From Croceibacterium_B sp963811255 (lineage in GTDB: Bacteria; Pseudomonadota; Alphaproteobacteria; Sphingomonadales; Sphingomonadaceae): DNA of 64,000 bases. Shown piece after piece: positions 43,095 to 51,735 of this stretch. Both the position numbers and the translations under genes were made by a program. The stretch is from NCBI GenBank assembly GCA_963811255.1, contig CAWEQI010000003.1, positions 992,001 through 1,056,000 of the forward strand, in the 5' to 3' direction. The stretch's first letter is position 1. Each line of letters opens with the position of its first letter. Below the pieces are notes generated by a model. The model ran no database searches. It was not told where the DNA came from and worked only from the letters and a program-made list of their open reading frames with translations.

Positions 43095-44149
43095 ATGCGC
43101 CGTTCGCCCTGACCCGAGAATACGTCCGCGCCGCCGACTTGCGCCAGCCCGACGAGGCGGCGCGGATCGAAGGCTTCGTGGCCGACACGGGCGGAAGCCT
43201 GTTCCACCGCCCGGCGTGGCTGCGCGCCGTGGAACACGGCACCGGGCAACGGGCGCGAGGATTGCTAGCGGAGAAGAGCGGCACGATCATCGGCTGGCTG
43301 CCGCTGAGCGAAGTGCACTCGCCCATCTTCGGTCGGGTGCTGGCTTCGAGCGGCTTTGCCGTTGGCGGCGGCGTCCTCGCCGAGCGCGCGGCCACCGCCG
43401 GGGCGCTGGGCCGCGCGGCCGAAGAACTGGCGCAGCGCTTGTCATGCCCGGCGATCGAGCTGCGCGGCGGCCCGGCGCCGGATGGCTGGCGGGTGCGGAC
43501 CGACAGCCACTGCGGCTTCGTAGCCGAACTGGCTGACGACGACGAAGCGCAGTTGGCGGCCATCCCGCGCAAGCAGCGGGCCGAGGTGCGCAAGGGGCTG
43601 ACAGAAAACTTGACGGTGCATGTCGGCACCGGCGCCGAGGACCGGGCGGCGCATTTTGCGGTCTATGCCGAAAGCGTCCGCAACTTGGGCACGCCGGTGT
43701 TCCCGCGCCGACTGTTCGAGGCCGCGCTGGACGCACTCGACGGAGACATCCTGACGATCCGCCGTCAAGGCAAGCCGGTCGCCAGCGTGCTGTCGTTCTA
43801 CCACGCCGGCGCGGTCATGCCGTACTGGGGCGGCGGCACCTACGAGGCGCGGCGGCTGCGGGCCAATGACCGGATGTATTTCGAGTTGATGCGGCACGCC
43901 CGCCGACGGGGCTGCAATCGCTTCGATTTCGGCCGCTCGAAGACCGGCAGCGGGGCGTGGGGGTTCAAGAAGAACTGGGGTTTCGAGCCGGAGCCGCTGT
44001 CGTATTCCAGTTGGACCGCGCCGGGCGCCGAGCCGCGGGATGCCGATCCGACGAGCGCCCGGCACGCCGCGCGCATCGTCTTGTGGCGGCGCTTGCCGTT
44101 GGGTCTTGCCAACCTGCTCGGGCCGCCGATCGCTAGGGGGTTGGGGTGA
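43091..44149 (+). CDS. FemAB-related protein, PEP-CTERM system-associated
   Basis: A 352-residue double-GNAT protein related to FemAB peptidyltransferases and CelD acetyltransferases. It contains IPRKQRAEVRKGL, GKPVASVLSFYHAGAVMPYW and RFDFGRSKTGSGAWGFKKNWGF, the family's C-terminal signature. It may add an aminoacyl or acyl group to the polysaccharide. The start is GTG 43091 and the end overlaps the glycosyltransferase gene by 4 bases. It is a different protein from the acyltransferase at 32200-33186, so the locus has two of this type. Confidence 0.9.
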   Translation: MNAPFALTREYVRAADLRQPDEAARIEGFVADTGGSLFHRPAWLRAVEHGTGQRARGLLAEKSGTIIGWLPLSEVHSPIFGRVLASSGFAVGGGVLAERAATAGALGRAAEELAQRLSCPAIELRGGPAPDGWRVRTDSHCGFVAELADDDEAQLAAIPRKQRAEVRKGLTENLTVHVGTGAEDRAAHFAVYAESVRNLGTPVFPRRLFEAALDALDGDILTIRRQGKPVASVLSFYHAGAVMPYWGGGTYEARRLRANDRMYFELMRHARRRGCNRFDFGRSKTGSGAWGFKKNWGFEPEPLSYSSWTAPGAEPRDADPTSARHAARIVLWRRLPLGLANLLGPPIARGLG

Positions 44150-45384
44150 GCGGGGACATCCTCTTTCTCGCGCACCGCATCCCCTTTCCGCCCGACCGCG
44201 GCGACAAGATCCGTTCGCACCATATCCTGAAGGCGCTGGCGGAGCTGGCGCCGGTACATGTCGGCTGTTTCGCCGAGACCGACGCGGATAAAGCGCGGGA
44301 GCCCGCGCTCGCGTCGGTCAGCGCAAGCCATTGCCTGCTCCGGCGCAGCAAGCCGCTGGCGTGGGCCGGGCTTCAGGCGCTCGCCGACAGGAAGCCGGTC
44401 AGCCTTGCCGCGTTTCACCGCCCGGCCATGGTCCGGTTTGTCGCGCGCACGCTGCGCGAACGGCCGATCGACACGATCTACGTCTTCTCGGGCCAGATGG
44501 GTCAATACGCGCCGCGCGAATGGGACGGCCGCCTTATCGTTGACCTGGTGGACGTGGATTCGGCCAAATTCGAATCCTACGCCCGCGAAGCCAAGGGAGC
44601 GAAGCGCCGGCTGTTGGAACGCGAGGCTCGCCTGTTGCGCGAGGAGGAAGAACGGCTAGCGCGCATTGCCGACCGCACACTGCTGGTCAGCGACGCGGAG
44701 GCGGCGCTGTTGCGGTCGCGCCTCGATCCGCGTGCCAGCGTGCGGATCTGTGCCCTTGCCAACGGGGTCGACCTGGCAGCCTTCGATCCGGCGCGCACCG
44801 AACGGCATCCCATGCTAGCCGCCACGCCGGGGCCGCATCTCGTGTTCACCGGGCAGATGGATTATCCGCCCAACGTTGCCGCGGCGCTGCGGGTTGCGCG
44901 CGGCATCTTGCCGAAAATCCGCCAGGTGCATCTGGCGGCACAGTTTCATATCGTCGGGCGCGCACCGGCGGCGGCGCTGCGCGCGCTCGACGGCAAGGAC
45001 GGCGTGCGCGTGTGGGGCGAGGTGCCGGCGGTGCAGCCGTTCCTCGCCGCTGCCGACCTGGTGATTGCCCCGCTCGCCGTCGCCCGGGGAGTGCAGAACA
45101 AGGTGCTCGAAGCGATGGCGATGGCCCGGCCGGTGTTGCTCTCGCCCGATGCGGCGACCGGCATCGGCGCCGAAGATGGCGCGCAATTTGCGGTGGAAAC
45201 CGACGACGACGGTCTGGGCGAGCGGGCGCTGGCCCTGCTCGGCGAGCCGGACGCGGCCGCCCGGATGGGGATTACCGCGCGGCGGTTCGTCGTCGAAAAC
45301 CTCAGCTGGTCGGCGGCACTGGCGCCGCTTCCCGCGCTGGTCGGGCGCGAGGTGATGGGGGAAGGGCGGCGCGATGCCGCCTGA
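44146..45384 (+). CDS. PEP-CTERM/XrtA-associated glycosyltransferase
   Basis: A 412-residue GT-B fold glycosyltransferase of the sugar transferase group regularly linked to XrtA. The N-terminal half starts LFLAHRIPFPPDRGDKIR. The donor-binding half has HLVFTGQMDYPPNVAAAL, VWGEVPAVQPFLAAAD and RGVQNKVLEAMAMARPV, whose Glu residues bind the nucleotide sugar. It is the only glycosyltransferase in the window, so other sugars of the repeat unit must be added by enzymes encoded elsewhere. GTG 44146 follows a strong AGGGGG site. It overlaps xrtA by 11 bases. Confidence 0.92.
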   Translation: MSGDILFLAHRIPFPPDRGDKIRSHHILKALAELAPVHVGCFAETDADKAREPALASVSASHCLLRRSKPLAWAGLQALADRKPVSLAAFHRPAMVRFVARTLRERPIDTIYVFSGQMGQYAPREWDGRLIVDLVDVDSAKFESYAREAKGAKRRLLEREARLLREEEERLARIADRTLLVSDAEAALLRSRLDPRASVRICALANGVDLAAFDPARTERHPMLAATPGPHLVFTGQMDYPPNVAAALRVARGILPKIRQVHLAAQFHIVGRAPAAALRALDGKDGVRVWGEVPAVQPFLAAADLVIAPLAVARGVQNKVLEAMAMARPVLLSPDAATGIGAEDGAQFAVETDDDGLGERALALLGEPDAAARMGITARRFVVENLSWSAALAPLPALVGREVMGEGRRDAA

Positions 45385-46402
45385 GCTTTCGCTGCCGCTG
45401 CACCGTTCGTGGATCGAGCCGGTGCCGCGAGCCTGGCGAGCACCGCTGGTGCAGGTGGCGCTCGCCTGGGCGGCGCTGATCATGCTGACATGGGACGACT
45501 GGACCGAGATGGCGCGCCAGTGGTGGAACGCCTCAACCTACAACCACATCCTGCTGGTCCCGCCGATTCTGGTATGGCTGGTGCGGTTGGGCTGGCCCGA
45601 GTTGCGCAGGCTGGAGCCGCAAGCCTGGTGGCCCGGTCTGGCGTGGCTCGCCGCCGGTTTGCTGATGTGGGCCGCAGGTAGGGCGGGCGACGTGAATCTG
45701 GTGGGTGAACTGGGCGCGGTGATGCTGCTGCAGGCCGCGGCGATGGTGCTGATCGGACCGAGAGCGGCCGTGGGGCTGCTGTTCCCGCTCGGCTACATGG
45801 TGTTCCTCGTGCCTTTCGGCGACGAGATCATACCGCCGCTGCAGGCGATTACCGCGCACATCGCAGTCGCGCTAACACATGCGAGCGGAGTGCCGGCGGC
45901 GCTCAACGGCGTGTTCATCGACACGCCGGTCGGGCGGTTCGAGGTGGCGCAGGCGTGCTCGGGAGTAAAATTTCTCATCGCGATGGTCGCCCTGGGGACG
46001 CTGGTCGCGCACCTCTTCTACCGCAGCGGCAAACGGCGGGCGCTGTTCTTGGCCGCGTGCGTCGTCGTTCCGGTGCTGGCGAACGGCGTCCGCGCCTGGG
46101 GGACCATCGAGGTGGCGCAGAGCCGCGGCCTGGCGTTCGCCGCCGGGTTCGATCACATCGTTTACGGGTGGATCTTCTTCGCGCTGGTGATGAGCGCTCT
46201 GCTGGCCATCGCCTGGCGAACATCCGACCGGCCGCCGGACGAGAAGCTGCTTGATGCCGAAGCTCTCGACGCATCGCCGACGCTCGTTCGGATGGGGCGG
46301 CGGCGGATGAACGGATGGGCGGCGCTGGCGACGATCTGGGGTGTCGCGCTGATTGGTCCGTTCGTCGAAGGTTTGCTTGCCGCCGCGGGCCTGCCCTCGT
46401 AA
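45374..46402 (+). CDS. xrtA: Exosortase A (XrtA) without EpsI-like domain
   Basis: A 342-residue inner-membrane transpeptidase-like enzyme that cleaves PEP-CTERM sorting signals. It has about eight membrane helices and the catalytic triad C195 (AQACSGVKF), R240 (ANGVRAWGT) and H261 (FDHIVYGW). A polar stretch (about 283-310) and one more hydrophobic segment follow, and the protein then stops at GLPS. In many relatives of this order the same chain continues into an EpsI-like domain; here it does not, and only 11 bases separate it from the next gene. No PEP-CTERM substrate is encoded in the window. Confidence 0.93.
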   Translation: MPPELSLPLHRSWIEPVPRAWRAPLVQVALAWAALIMLTWDDWTEMARQWWNASTYNHILLVPPILVWLVRLGWPELRRLEPQAWWPGLAWLAAGLLMWAAGRAGDVNLVGELGAVMLLQAAAMVLIGPRAAVGLLFPLGYMVFLVPFGDEIIPPLQAITAHIAVALTHASGVPAALNGVFIDTPVGRFEVAQACSGVKFLIAMVALGTLVAHLFYRSGKRRALFLAACVVVPVLANGVRAWGTIEVAQSRGLAFAAGFDHIVYGWIFFALVMSALLAIAWRTSDRPPDEKLLDAEALDASPTLVRMGRRRMNGWAALATIWGVALIGPFVEGLLAAAGLPS

Positions 46403-46413
46403 CGGCGGCGGCA

Positions 46414-48312
46414 ATGTGCGGGATCGCGGGGATCTTCCATTGCGGCACGATCAAGCCGGTCGATCCGGCGCGGGTCGAGCGGATGAGCGAGGCGCTCGTC
46501 CATCGCGGGCCCGACGGTTCGGGGGTGTGGACCGCGCCGGGCGTGGGGCTCGGCCACCGGCGGCTGTCGATCATCGATCTCGCCGGCTCGCCGCAGCCGA
46601 TGCATTCGGCCGACGGGCGCGCGGTGCTGGTCTACAACGGCGAGATCTATAACTACCGCGAGCTGCGGCGGGAGCTGGCGGGACTCGGCGCCCAGTTCCG
46701 CACCGAGGGCGACAGCGAGGTGATCCTCGCGGCTTACCAGCAATGGGGCGTCGATTGCCTGCGGCGATTGAACGGCATGTTCGCCTTCGCGATCTACGAT
46801 GGCGCCAAGCGCGAGCTGTTCCTGGCGCGCGACCGGTTTGGGGTGAAACCACTGTACATGGCGAACCTGAGCGACGGCAGCCTGGCTTTCGCATCCGAGC
46901 TGAAAGGGCTGCTGGCGCACCCGTTGTTGCGCCGCGAAGTCGATCCGCTGGCGGTCGAGGATTACCTCGCCTGGGGCTACGTGCCCGATCACCGCTGCAT
47001 TTTGAAAGGCGTCGAGAAGCTGCCGGCCGGGCATTACCGGGTGCTGCGGCATGGTGCGCCGCCGGCCGCGCCGGTGCGCTGGTGGGATGTGTCGTTCGCC
47101 GAGCGGCGCAAGGGCAAGGCGGCCGACCTCGAGGCCGAGTTGCTGCACCACTTGCGCGAGGCGGTGACCAGCCGGATGATCGCCGACGTGCCGCTCGGGG
47201 CGTTCCTCTCGGGCGGGGTCGATTCCTCGACCGTCGTCGCGCTGATGGCCGAGGCGAGCCGCGAGCGGGTGAAGACCTGCACGATCGGCTTCGACGTCGC
47301 ATCGCTCGACGAGACGTCGTACGCCGACGAAGTCGCCCGCCTGTTCGCGACCGATCATCACACGCGCATGGTCAGCGCCGACCAGTTCGGCGAAATCGGC
47401 ACGCTGGCGGCGATGTTCGACGAACCTTTCGCCGACGCCTCCGCGCTACCGACATGGCGCGTCGCCCAGCTGGCGCGCGAGACGGTGACCGTGGCGCTTT
47501 CGGGTGATGGGTCGGACGAAGCGCTCGCCGGGTATCGCCGGCAGGTGTTCCAAGCGCACGAGGAGCGGGCACGCAGGTGGTTGCCGGGTGCGTTTCGGAA
47601 GTCGGTGCTGGGTTCGCTCGGCGCGGCTTATCCCAAGGCGGACTGGGCGCCGCGGCCGTTGCGGCTGAAAACGACGCTGCTCTCGCTGGCGGGCAGCGGG
47701 GCTGAGGGATACGCCAGTGCGCTGTCGGTCACGCCACCGGGCTTGCGCCGCTCGCTCTACGCACCCGAGTTCGCGCGCCAGGTGGGCGATTACCGGGCCG
47801 AGGAGCCGCTGATCCGGCTGATGGAGAATGCGCCGGCGCGCAGCGGACTCGACCGGGCGCAGTATGCCGACCTGACGTTCTGGCTGCCCGGTGACATCCT
47901 CACTAAGGTCGACCGCACCAGCATGGCGGTCAGTCTGGAGGCGCGCGAGCCGCTGCTCGATCACCGCTTCGTCGAGTTCGCCGCCACCCTGCCCGAGCAC
48001 CTTCGCGTGCATCGCAGCGAGGGCAAGTACCTGCTGAAGAAGGCGATGCGCCGCTACCTGCCCGCCAAGATCCTCCACCGGCCCAAACAGGGCTTTGTCA
48101 CCCCGATTGCCGACTGGCTGCGCGGGCCGCTGGCGAACGACGCCCGGGCGATCGCGACTAGCGCCGCTCTGGCCCGGACCGGATGGTTCGCGCCGCAGCG
48201 CGTTTCGGCCGCCGCCGAAGCGCACATTTCCGGGCGTTCGGACCACTCGCGGCTGCTGTGGCAGCTGCTGATGCTCGACCGTTCGTTGCGTCACCTCGGC
48301 GTCGTCGCCTGA
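46414..48312 (+). CDS. Exosortase A system-associated amidotransferase (asparagine synthase-like)
   Basis: A 632-residue glutamine-dependent amidotransferase. Cys2 (MCGIAGIF) is the glutaminase nucleophile of the class II domain (about 2-210), which also has HRGPDGSG and NGEIYNYRELR. The synthetase domain (about 235-600) has the ATP loop FLSGGVDSS and later SGDGSDEALAGY. It probably amidates a carboxyl group, perhaps a uronic acid, on the polysaccharide; asparagine synthesis is less likely in this context. ATG 46414 puts Cys at position 2 as required. It is the last gene of the operon and converges on the pirin gene with a 5-base gap. Confidence 0.92.
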   Translation: MCGIAGIFHCGTIKPVDPARVERMSEALVHRGPDGSGVWTAPGVGLGHRRLSIIDLAGSPQPMHSADGRAVLVYNGEIYNYRELRRELAGLGAQFRTEGDSEVILAAYQQWGVDCLRRLNGMFAFAIYDGAKRELFLARDRFGVKPLYMANLSDGSLAFASELKGLLAHPLLRREVDPLAVEDYLAWGYVPDHRCILKGVEKLPAGHYRVLRHGAPPAAPVRWWDVSFAERRKGKAADLEAELLHHLREAVTSRMIADVPLGAFLSGGVDSSTVVALMAEASRERVKTCTIGFDVASLDETSYADEVARLFATDHHTRMVSADQFGEIGTLAAMFDEPFADASALPTWRVAQLARETVTVALSGDGSDEALAGYRRQVFQAHEERARRWLPGAFRKSVLGSLGAAYPKADWAPRPLRLKTTLLSLAGSGAEGYASALSVTPPGLRRSLYAPEFARQVGDYRAEEPLIRLMENAPARSGLDRAQYADLTFWLPGDILTKVDRTSMAVSLEAREPLLDHRFVEFAATLPEHLRVHRSEGKYLLKKAMRRYLPAKILHRPKQGFVTPIADWLRGPLANDARAIATSAALARTGWFAPQRVSAAAEAHISGRSDHSRLLWQLLMLDRSLRHLGVVA

Positions 48313-48317
48313 CCCGA

Positions 48318-49016
48318 TCAGCGGGCGTCGACCATCACCAGTTCGCAGTCGTCCAGCGCTTCGACGGTGATCGCCTCTTCGCCGGTAATGGCGATGCCGT
48401 CGCGGGCTTGGCCTTCGGCGCCGTTGACGCGAATGCGGCCGCCGGTGGCGACGAGATACTGGTGGCGCCAAGGCGCGGATTCGTAAGTCACGCTCTCGCC
48501 GGCGGGGAGGGTTGCCGCGAGGATGCGCGCGTCCGAGCGGATCGGCAGCGCGCCGTCCTTATCGGGTTCGCCGCTGGCGAGGATTTCCCACCGGCCGGCG
48601 CGTTCGCCGCGCGGGAACTCGCGCATGCCCCAGCCGGGCTCGCCGCCGGCCTGGTCGGGCATGATCCAGATCTGGAACAGCGTCGTATCCTCGCTCTCGA
48701 CGTTGTACTCGGCGTGAGCGACGCCGTTGCCGGCGCTCATCACCTGCACGTCGCCGGCGGCGGTGCGGCCGACGTTGCCCATCGAATCCTGGTGGGTGAC
48801 CGCCCCCGTGCGGACGAAAGTGACGATCTCCATGTCCGCGTGGCTGTGCGGCGGAAAGCCGCTCTGCGGGGCGATCCTGTCGTCGTTCCACACGCGAATC
48901 TTGCCCCACCCCATGCGCTCGGGGTTATGGTAATCGGCAAAGCTGAAGTGATAGCGGGTGTCGAGCCAGCCGTGGTCGCGATGCGCCAGATCGGAAAACG
49001 GGCGAATGTCGATCAT
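48318..49016 (-). CDS. Pirin-family protein
   Basis: A 232-residue bicupin of the pirin family; some members oxidise quercetin, others have regulatory roles. The metal site is in GFPPHSHADMEIV, with further ligands expected in NGVAHAEYN. Both cupin halves are present and the length is normal. The role here is open. It stands alone and converges on the amidotransferase gene. Confidence 0.93.
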   Translation of the reverse strand: MIDIRPFSDLAHRDHGWLDTRYHFSFADYHNPERMGWGKIRVWNDDRIAPQSGFPPHSHADMEIVTFVRTGAVTHQDSMGNVGRTAAGDVQVMSAGNGVAHAEYNVESEDTTLFQIWIMPDQAGGEPGWGMREFPRGERAGRWEILASGEPDKDGALPIRSDARILAATLPAGESVTYESAPWRHQYLVATGGRIRVNGAEGQARDGIAITGEEAITVEALDDCELVMVDAR

Positions 49017-49084
49017 ATCGGAAGTCCACCTCGGCGGAGTGTTGCCGCCGGTATGAGGGCTAGATGCGATCTATTCGCGCGGGT

Positions 49085-49405
49085 TCAAGACCTCGGCAGG
49101 CGCGGGTCGCGCCCCGCCGGTTCGTAACGCCGTTCGCCTGTCAGCGGGTCCATCCACACTTCGAGCAATTGGCCGGTTTCGTGATCGACGAACTTCTCCC
49201 TGGTCAACTCCCAGTCCGAGTGCTCGACCCGCGGCGGTGTGCCGGGGCGGCCGTAGCGGCGCTCGAGCCCAAGGCTGACGATGATCAGCGCGCCGACGAT
49301 CATTGCCCCGATTCCACCGCCGCCGGTGACCACCGCCAGGACGGTGCCGCCGAACAGCAGCAGCGCGCCGAGCGCGAGGATCAAGACGCGGGCGTTGCCG
49401 CTCAT
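49085..49405 (-). CDS. Small membrane protein with conserved C-terminal tail
   Basis: A 106-residue protein with two predicted membrane helices (about 6-27 and 31-47) and a charged cytoplasmic tail containing VDHETGQLLEVWMDPLTGER, which looks like a conserved motif. I cannot name its family. It overlaps the YbjQ gene by 4 bases (ATGA), so the two are coupled, which suggests a related job. Confidence 0.75.
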   Translation of the reverse strand: MSGNARVLILALGALLLFGGTVLAVVTGGGGIGAMIVGALIIVSLGLERRYGRPGTPPRVEHSDWELTREKFVDHETGQLLEVWMDPLTGERRYEPAGRDPRLPRS

Positions 49406-49722
49406 TCGGGCGCCAGCTTGACCGCGGTGCCGTAGGCGACGACTTCGTTCATCGTCTGGCCGATCTCGCCCGAATCGAAGCGCATCGCCACGACCGCGTC
49501 GGCTTCCATCAACTGGGCGTTCTGCACCAACCGGTCGATCGCGTGACGGCGGGTGTCCTCGACCAGCGAGGTGTATTCCTTGATCTCGCCGCCGACGATC
49601 GAGCGCAGGCCAGCCGTGATGTTACCCGCCATGCCGCGGCTGCGGACGACCACGCCGAACACCTGGCCGATGGTTTCGGTGATGCGATGGCCGACGACGT
49701 TTTCCGATGTTGCGACGATCAT
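49402..49722 (-). CDS. YbjQ-family protein (DUF74-type)
   Basis: A 106-residue YbjQ-type protein: a small pentamer-forming fold with GVVVRSRGMAGNITAGLRSI, a Gly-rich helix-strand segment, and ADAVVAMRFDSGE. It may bind metal or a ligand, but the role is unknown. ATG 49722 follows GGGAGAG. It is co-transcribed with the small membrane protein. The length is normal. Confidence 0.92.
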   Translation of the reverse strand: MIVATSENVVGHRITETIGQVFGVVVRSRGMAGNITAGLRSIVGGEIKEYTSLVEDTRRHAIDRLVQNAQLMEADAVVAMRFDSGEIGQTMNEVVAYGTAVKLAPE

Positions 49723-49754
49723 GCAACTCTCCCTTCCACTGTGCTAGTCCAATA

Positions 49755-50867
49755 CTACACTGCTCCGTGGCCTCGCGCCATATACTCCGCGCTCTGCATT
49801 TCCTTGAGCCGGCTGACGGTGCGCTCGAACTCGAAATGCCCATCTCCCGCCGGGTACAGGGCTTTGGGCGCGGCGGCGGCGGTGGCGAACAGCTTGACGT
49901 TGCTCTCATACAGCGCGTCGACCAGCGTGACGAACCGCGCCGCTTCGCTGCGCATCTCCGCGCCCATCACCGGAATGCCGACGACGATCACAGTGTGATA
50001 GGCCTGCGCCACGGCGAGGTAATCCGCCGCCCCGCGCGCCTCGCCGCACAGCCGCTTGAAGCTGAACACCGCGACGCCCTTGAGGCTCTTGGGCACATGC
50101 AACGTCCGGCCGCCGCCGAGGTCGAGATCGGCGGAGGGGACATGCGCGGCGTCCTCGGGCGGATAGTCGGTCAGGCGGAAGAACACCTCGCGCACCTGCT
50201 CGGTGGCGTCGGGGCCGAGCGGGGTGTGCCAGGTGCCGATCCCGGCCAGACGTTCGAGGCGGTAATCGACCGGGCCGTTGAGCTCGAGCACGTCGAGCTC
50301 GCGCTCGATCAGGTCGATGAACGGCAGGAACAGCGAGCGGTTGAGTCCGTCCTTGTAGAGGTCGGTCGGCGGGCGGTTCGAAGTGGTGACGACGGTCACC
50401 CCCCCATCGACGATCAGCGCGCCGAACAGCCGGCTCATGATCATCGCGTCGGCGGTGGTCTTGACCATCATCTCGTCGAACGCGAGGCAGCGCACCTGTC
50501 CGGCGATCCGCGCGGCGACCGGGGCGATTGGGTCGCCGGCTTCGTTCCGGCGCTCGTCGCGGATCAGGCGGTCGACTTCGAGCATGAAGGCGTGAAAGTG
50601 CGCGCGGCGCTTGCGCTCGATCGGCAAGGTGGCAGCGAACAGGTCCATCAGCATCGACTTGCCGCGCCCGACGCCGCCCCACAGATAGACCCCGCGAATG
50701 CGCGGCTGCTGACGACCCAACAGCCGGGCGAGGGCGCCTGGCTCGCGCGCCGCCACCAGTTCGTCCTGCAGCCGCTGGAGCCGCTCGGCGGCGGCGCGTT
50801 GCTCGGGGTCGGGCCGCAACTCGCTGGCGGCCACGAGCGCGTCGTAACGCGCCAGCATTCCGCTCAT
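49755..50867 (-). CDS. zapE: Cell division ATPase ZapE (AFG1-like)
   Basis: A 370-residue AFG1/LACE1-type AAA ATPase. Walker A GGVGRGKS is at residues 64-71 and Walker B RCLAFDEMMV near 126-135, with sensor TTSNRPPTDLY. In bacteria ZapE acts on FtsZ rings under stress. Mitochondrial relatives help handle respiratory-chain subunits, which is notable because sdhB lies three genes upstream in the same operon. It overlaps the thioesterase gene by 4 bases. Confidence 0.93.
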   Translation of the reverse strand: MSGMLARYDALVAASELRPDPEQRAAAERLQRLQDELVAAREPGALARLLGRQQPRIRGVYLWGGVGRGKSMLMDLFAATLPIERKRRAHFHAFMLEVDRLIRDERRNEAGDPIAPVAARIAGQVRCLAFDEMMVKTTADAMIMSRLFGALIVDGGVTVVTTSNRPPTDLYKDGLNRSLFLPFIDLIERELDVLELNGPVDYRLERLAGIGTWHTPLGPDATEQVREVFFRLTDYPPEDAAHVPSADLDLGGGRTLHVPKSLKGVAVFSFKRLCGEARGAADYLAVAQAYHTVIVVGIPVMGAEMRSEAARFVTLVDALYESNVKLFATAAAAPKALYPAGDGHFEFERTVSRLKEMQSAEYMARGHGAV

Positions 50868-51298
50868 CTGGCGGCGATCTTGCGGACGATGCCCGAAAAG
50901 CCGGCGATCGCATTCTCGCCCTGAACAATGCGGCCATGGCAGAAGATCATCCGGCCCGTTTCCCTGAGGATCGAAACCAGGCCGTCGAGCGGCTCAGCCA
51001 TGCTGCCGACGCCGATGAACTGGACCGACAGCTCCACCGTCACCGAGGCGGCGAGGTCCTGCCCGGTCAGCACCCCTGGGCCGGCGAACAGCGACGCGTC
51101 GGCGAAGGCGGAGATGATCCCGCCGTGGATCGCGCCGTGGACGTTGGCCATCGGCCCCGCCGGGAAGATGCGGGTGCGGGCGGTGCCGTCACCCTCATCC
51201 CGGACCAGCAGCAGGCCGACGACCTCGCGGTTGAACGCCCCCGGCACGCGCCATTCGTGCCAGCCCGGGTGATCGGGCGCGGGCAGCAGCGCGCTCAT
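50864..51298 (-). CDS. PaaI-family hotdog thioesterase
   Basis: A 144-residue hotdog-fold thioesterase that hydrolyses acyl-CoA or similar thioesters. The helix motif VHGAIHGGIISAFADA contains the HGG of the PaaI group, and the Asp/Glu base is expected in the same helix. The substrate is unknown. It overlaps both the GFA gene and zapE by 4 bases, in a chain starting at sdhB. Confidence 0.9.
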   Translation of the reverse strand: MSALLPAPDHPGWHEWRVPGAFNREVVGLLLVRDEGDGTARTRIFPAGPMANVHGAIHGGIISAFADASLFAGPGVLTGQDLAASVTVELSVQFIGVGSMAEPLDGLVSILRETGRMIFCHGRIVQGENAIAGFSGIVRKIAAR

Positions 51299-51735
51299 CG
51301 CTCGCGCGGCTGCATCGCCTTGAACTTCGGCAGGTCAGGGTCGAAGAAGTCCCACGGCACGGCGTCTTTGGTGTAGATCACGCTCTCGGGCGAGACGATG
51401 CCGGGCTCGTCGAGCGATCCCGCCTGGAGGATCAACACCTCGTCTCCGGGCAGATCGCCGGTCGTGTAGAGTCGCCCGCCGCAAGTGCCGCAGAAGTGGC
51501 GTGTGACCTTGCCGCCGGTCTCGCCGGAATTGGTGAAGGTCTTCGGCGTTCCCGTCAGCTCGAGCTGGCTGCGGCGCAGGCCGACGATGGTCGTGTGCCC
51601 GGTGCCGGTCGCCTTTTGGCAATCCTTGCAGCAGCATTGCGAGACGAACATCGCCGGTCCCGTCGCGACGTAGCGGATCTCACCGCACAGGCAGCCGCCC
51701 TCAACCGTATCCCCTTCGCCCAGCGCCATCGTCAC
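51295..51735 (-). CDS. GFA-family zinc-binding protein
   Basis: A 146-residue protein of the glutathione-dependent formaldehyde-activating (GFA) fold. Its zinc-binding Cys residues are in GGCLCGEIRY, CCCKDCQKATGTGH and HFCGTCGGRLY. Most family members have no proven activity. GTG 51735 overlaps the sdhB stop by 4 bases; the ATG two codons later is also possible. It overlaps the thioesterase gene by 4 bases. Confidence 0.92.
   Translation of the reverse strand: MTMALGEGDTVEGGCLCGEIRYVATGPAMFVSQCCCKDCQKATGTGHTTIVGLRRSQLELTGTPKTFTNSGETGGKVTRHFCGTCGGRLYTTGDLPGDEVLILQAGSLDEPGIVSPESVIYTKDAVPWDFFDPDLPKFKAMQPRER

Noticed and set aside
46414..48312. Plain asparagine synthetase (AsnB)
   Set aside because: The fold is the same, but its place at the end of the XrtA operon fits the exosortase-associated amidotransferase group better.
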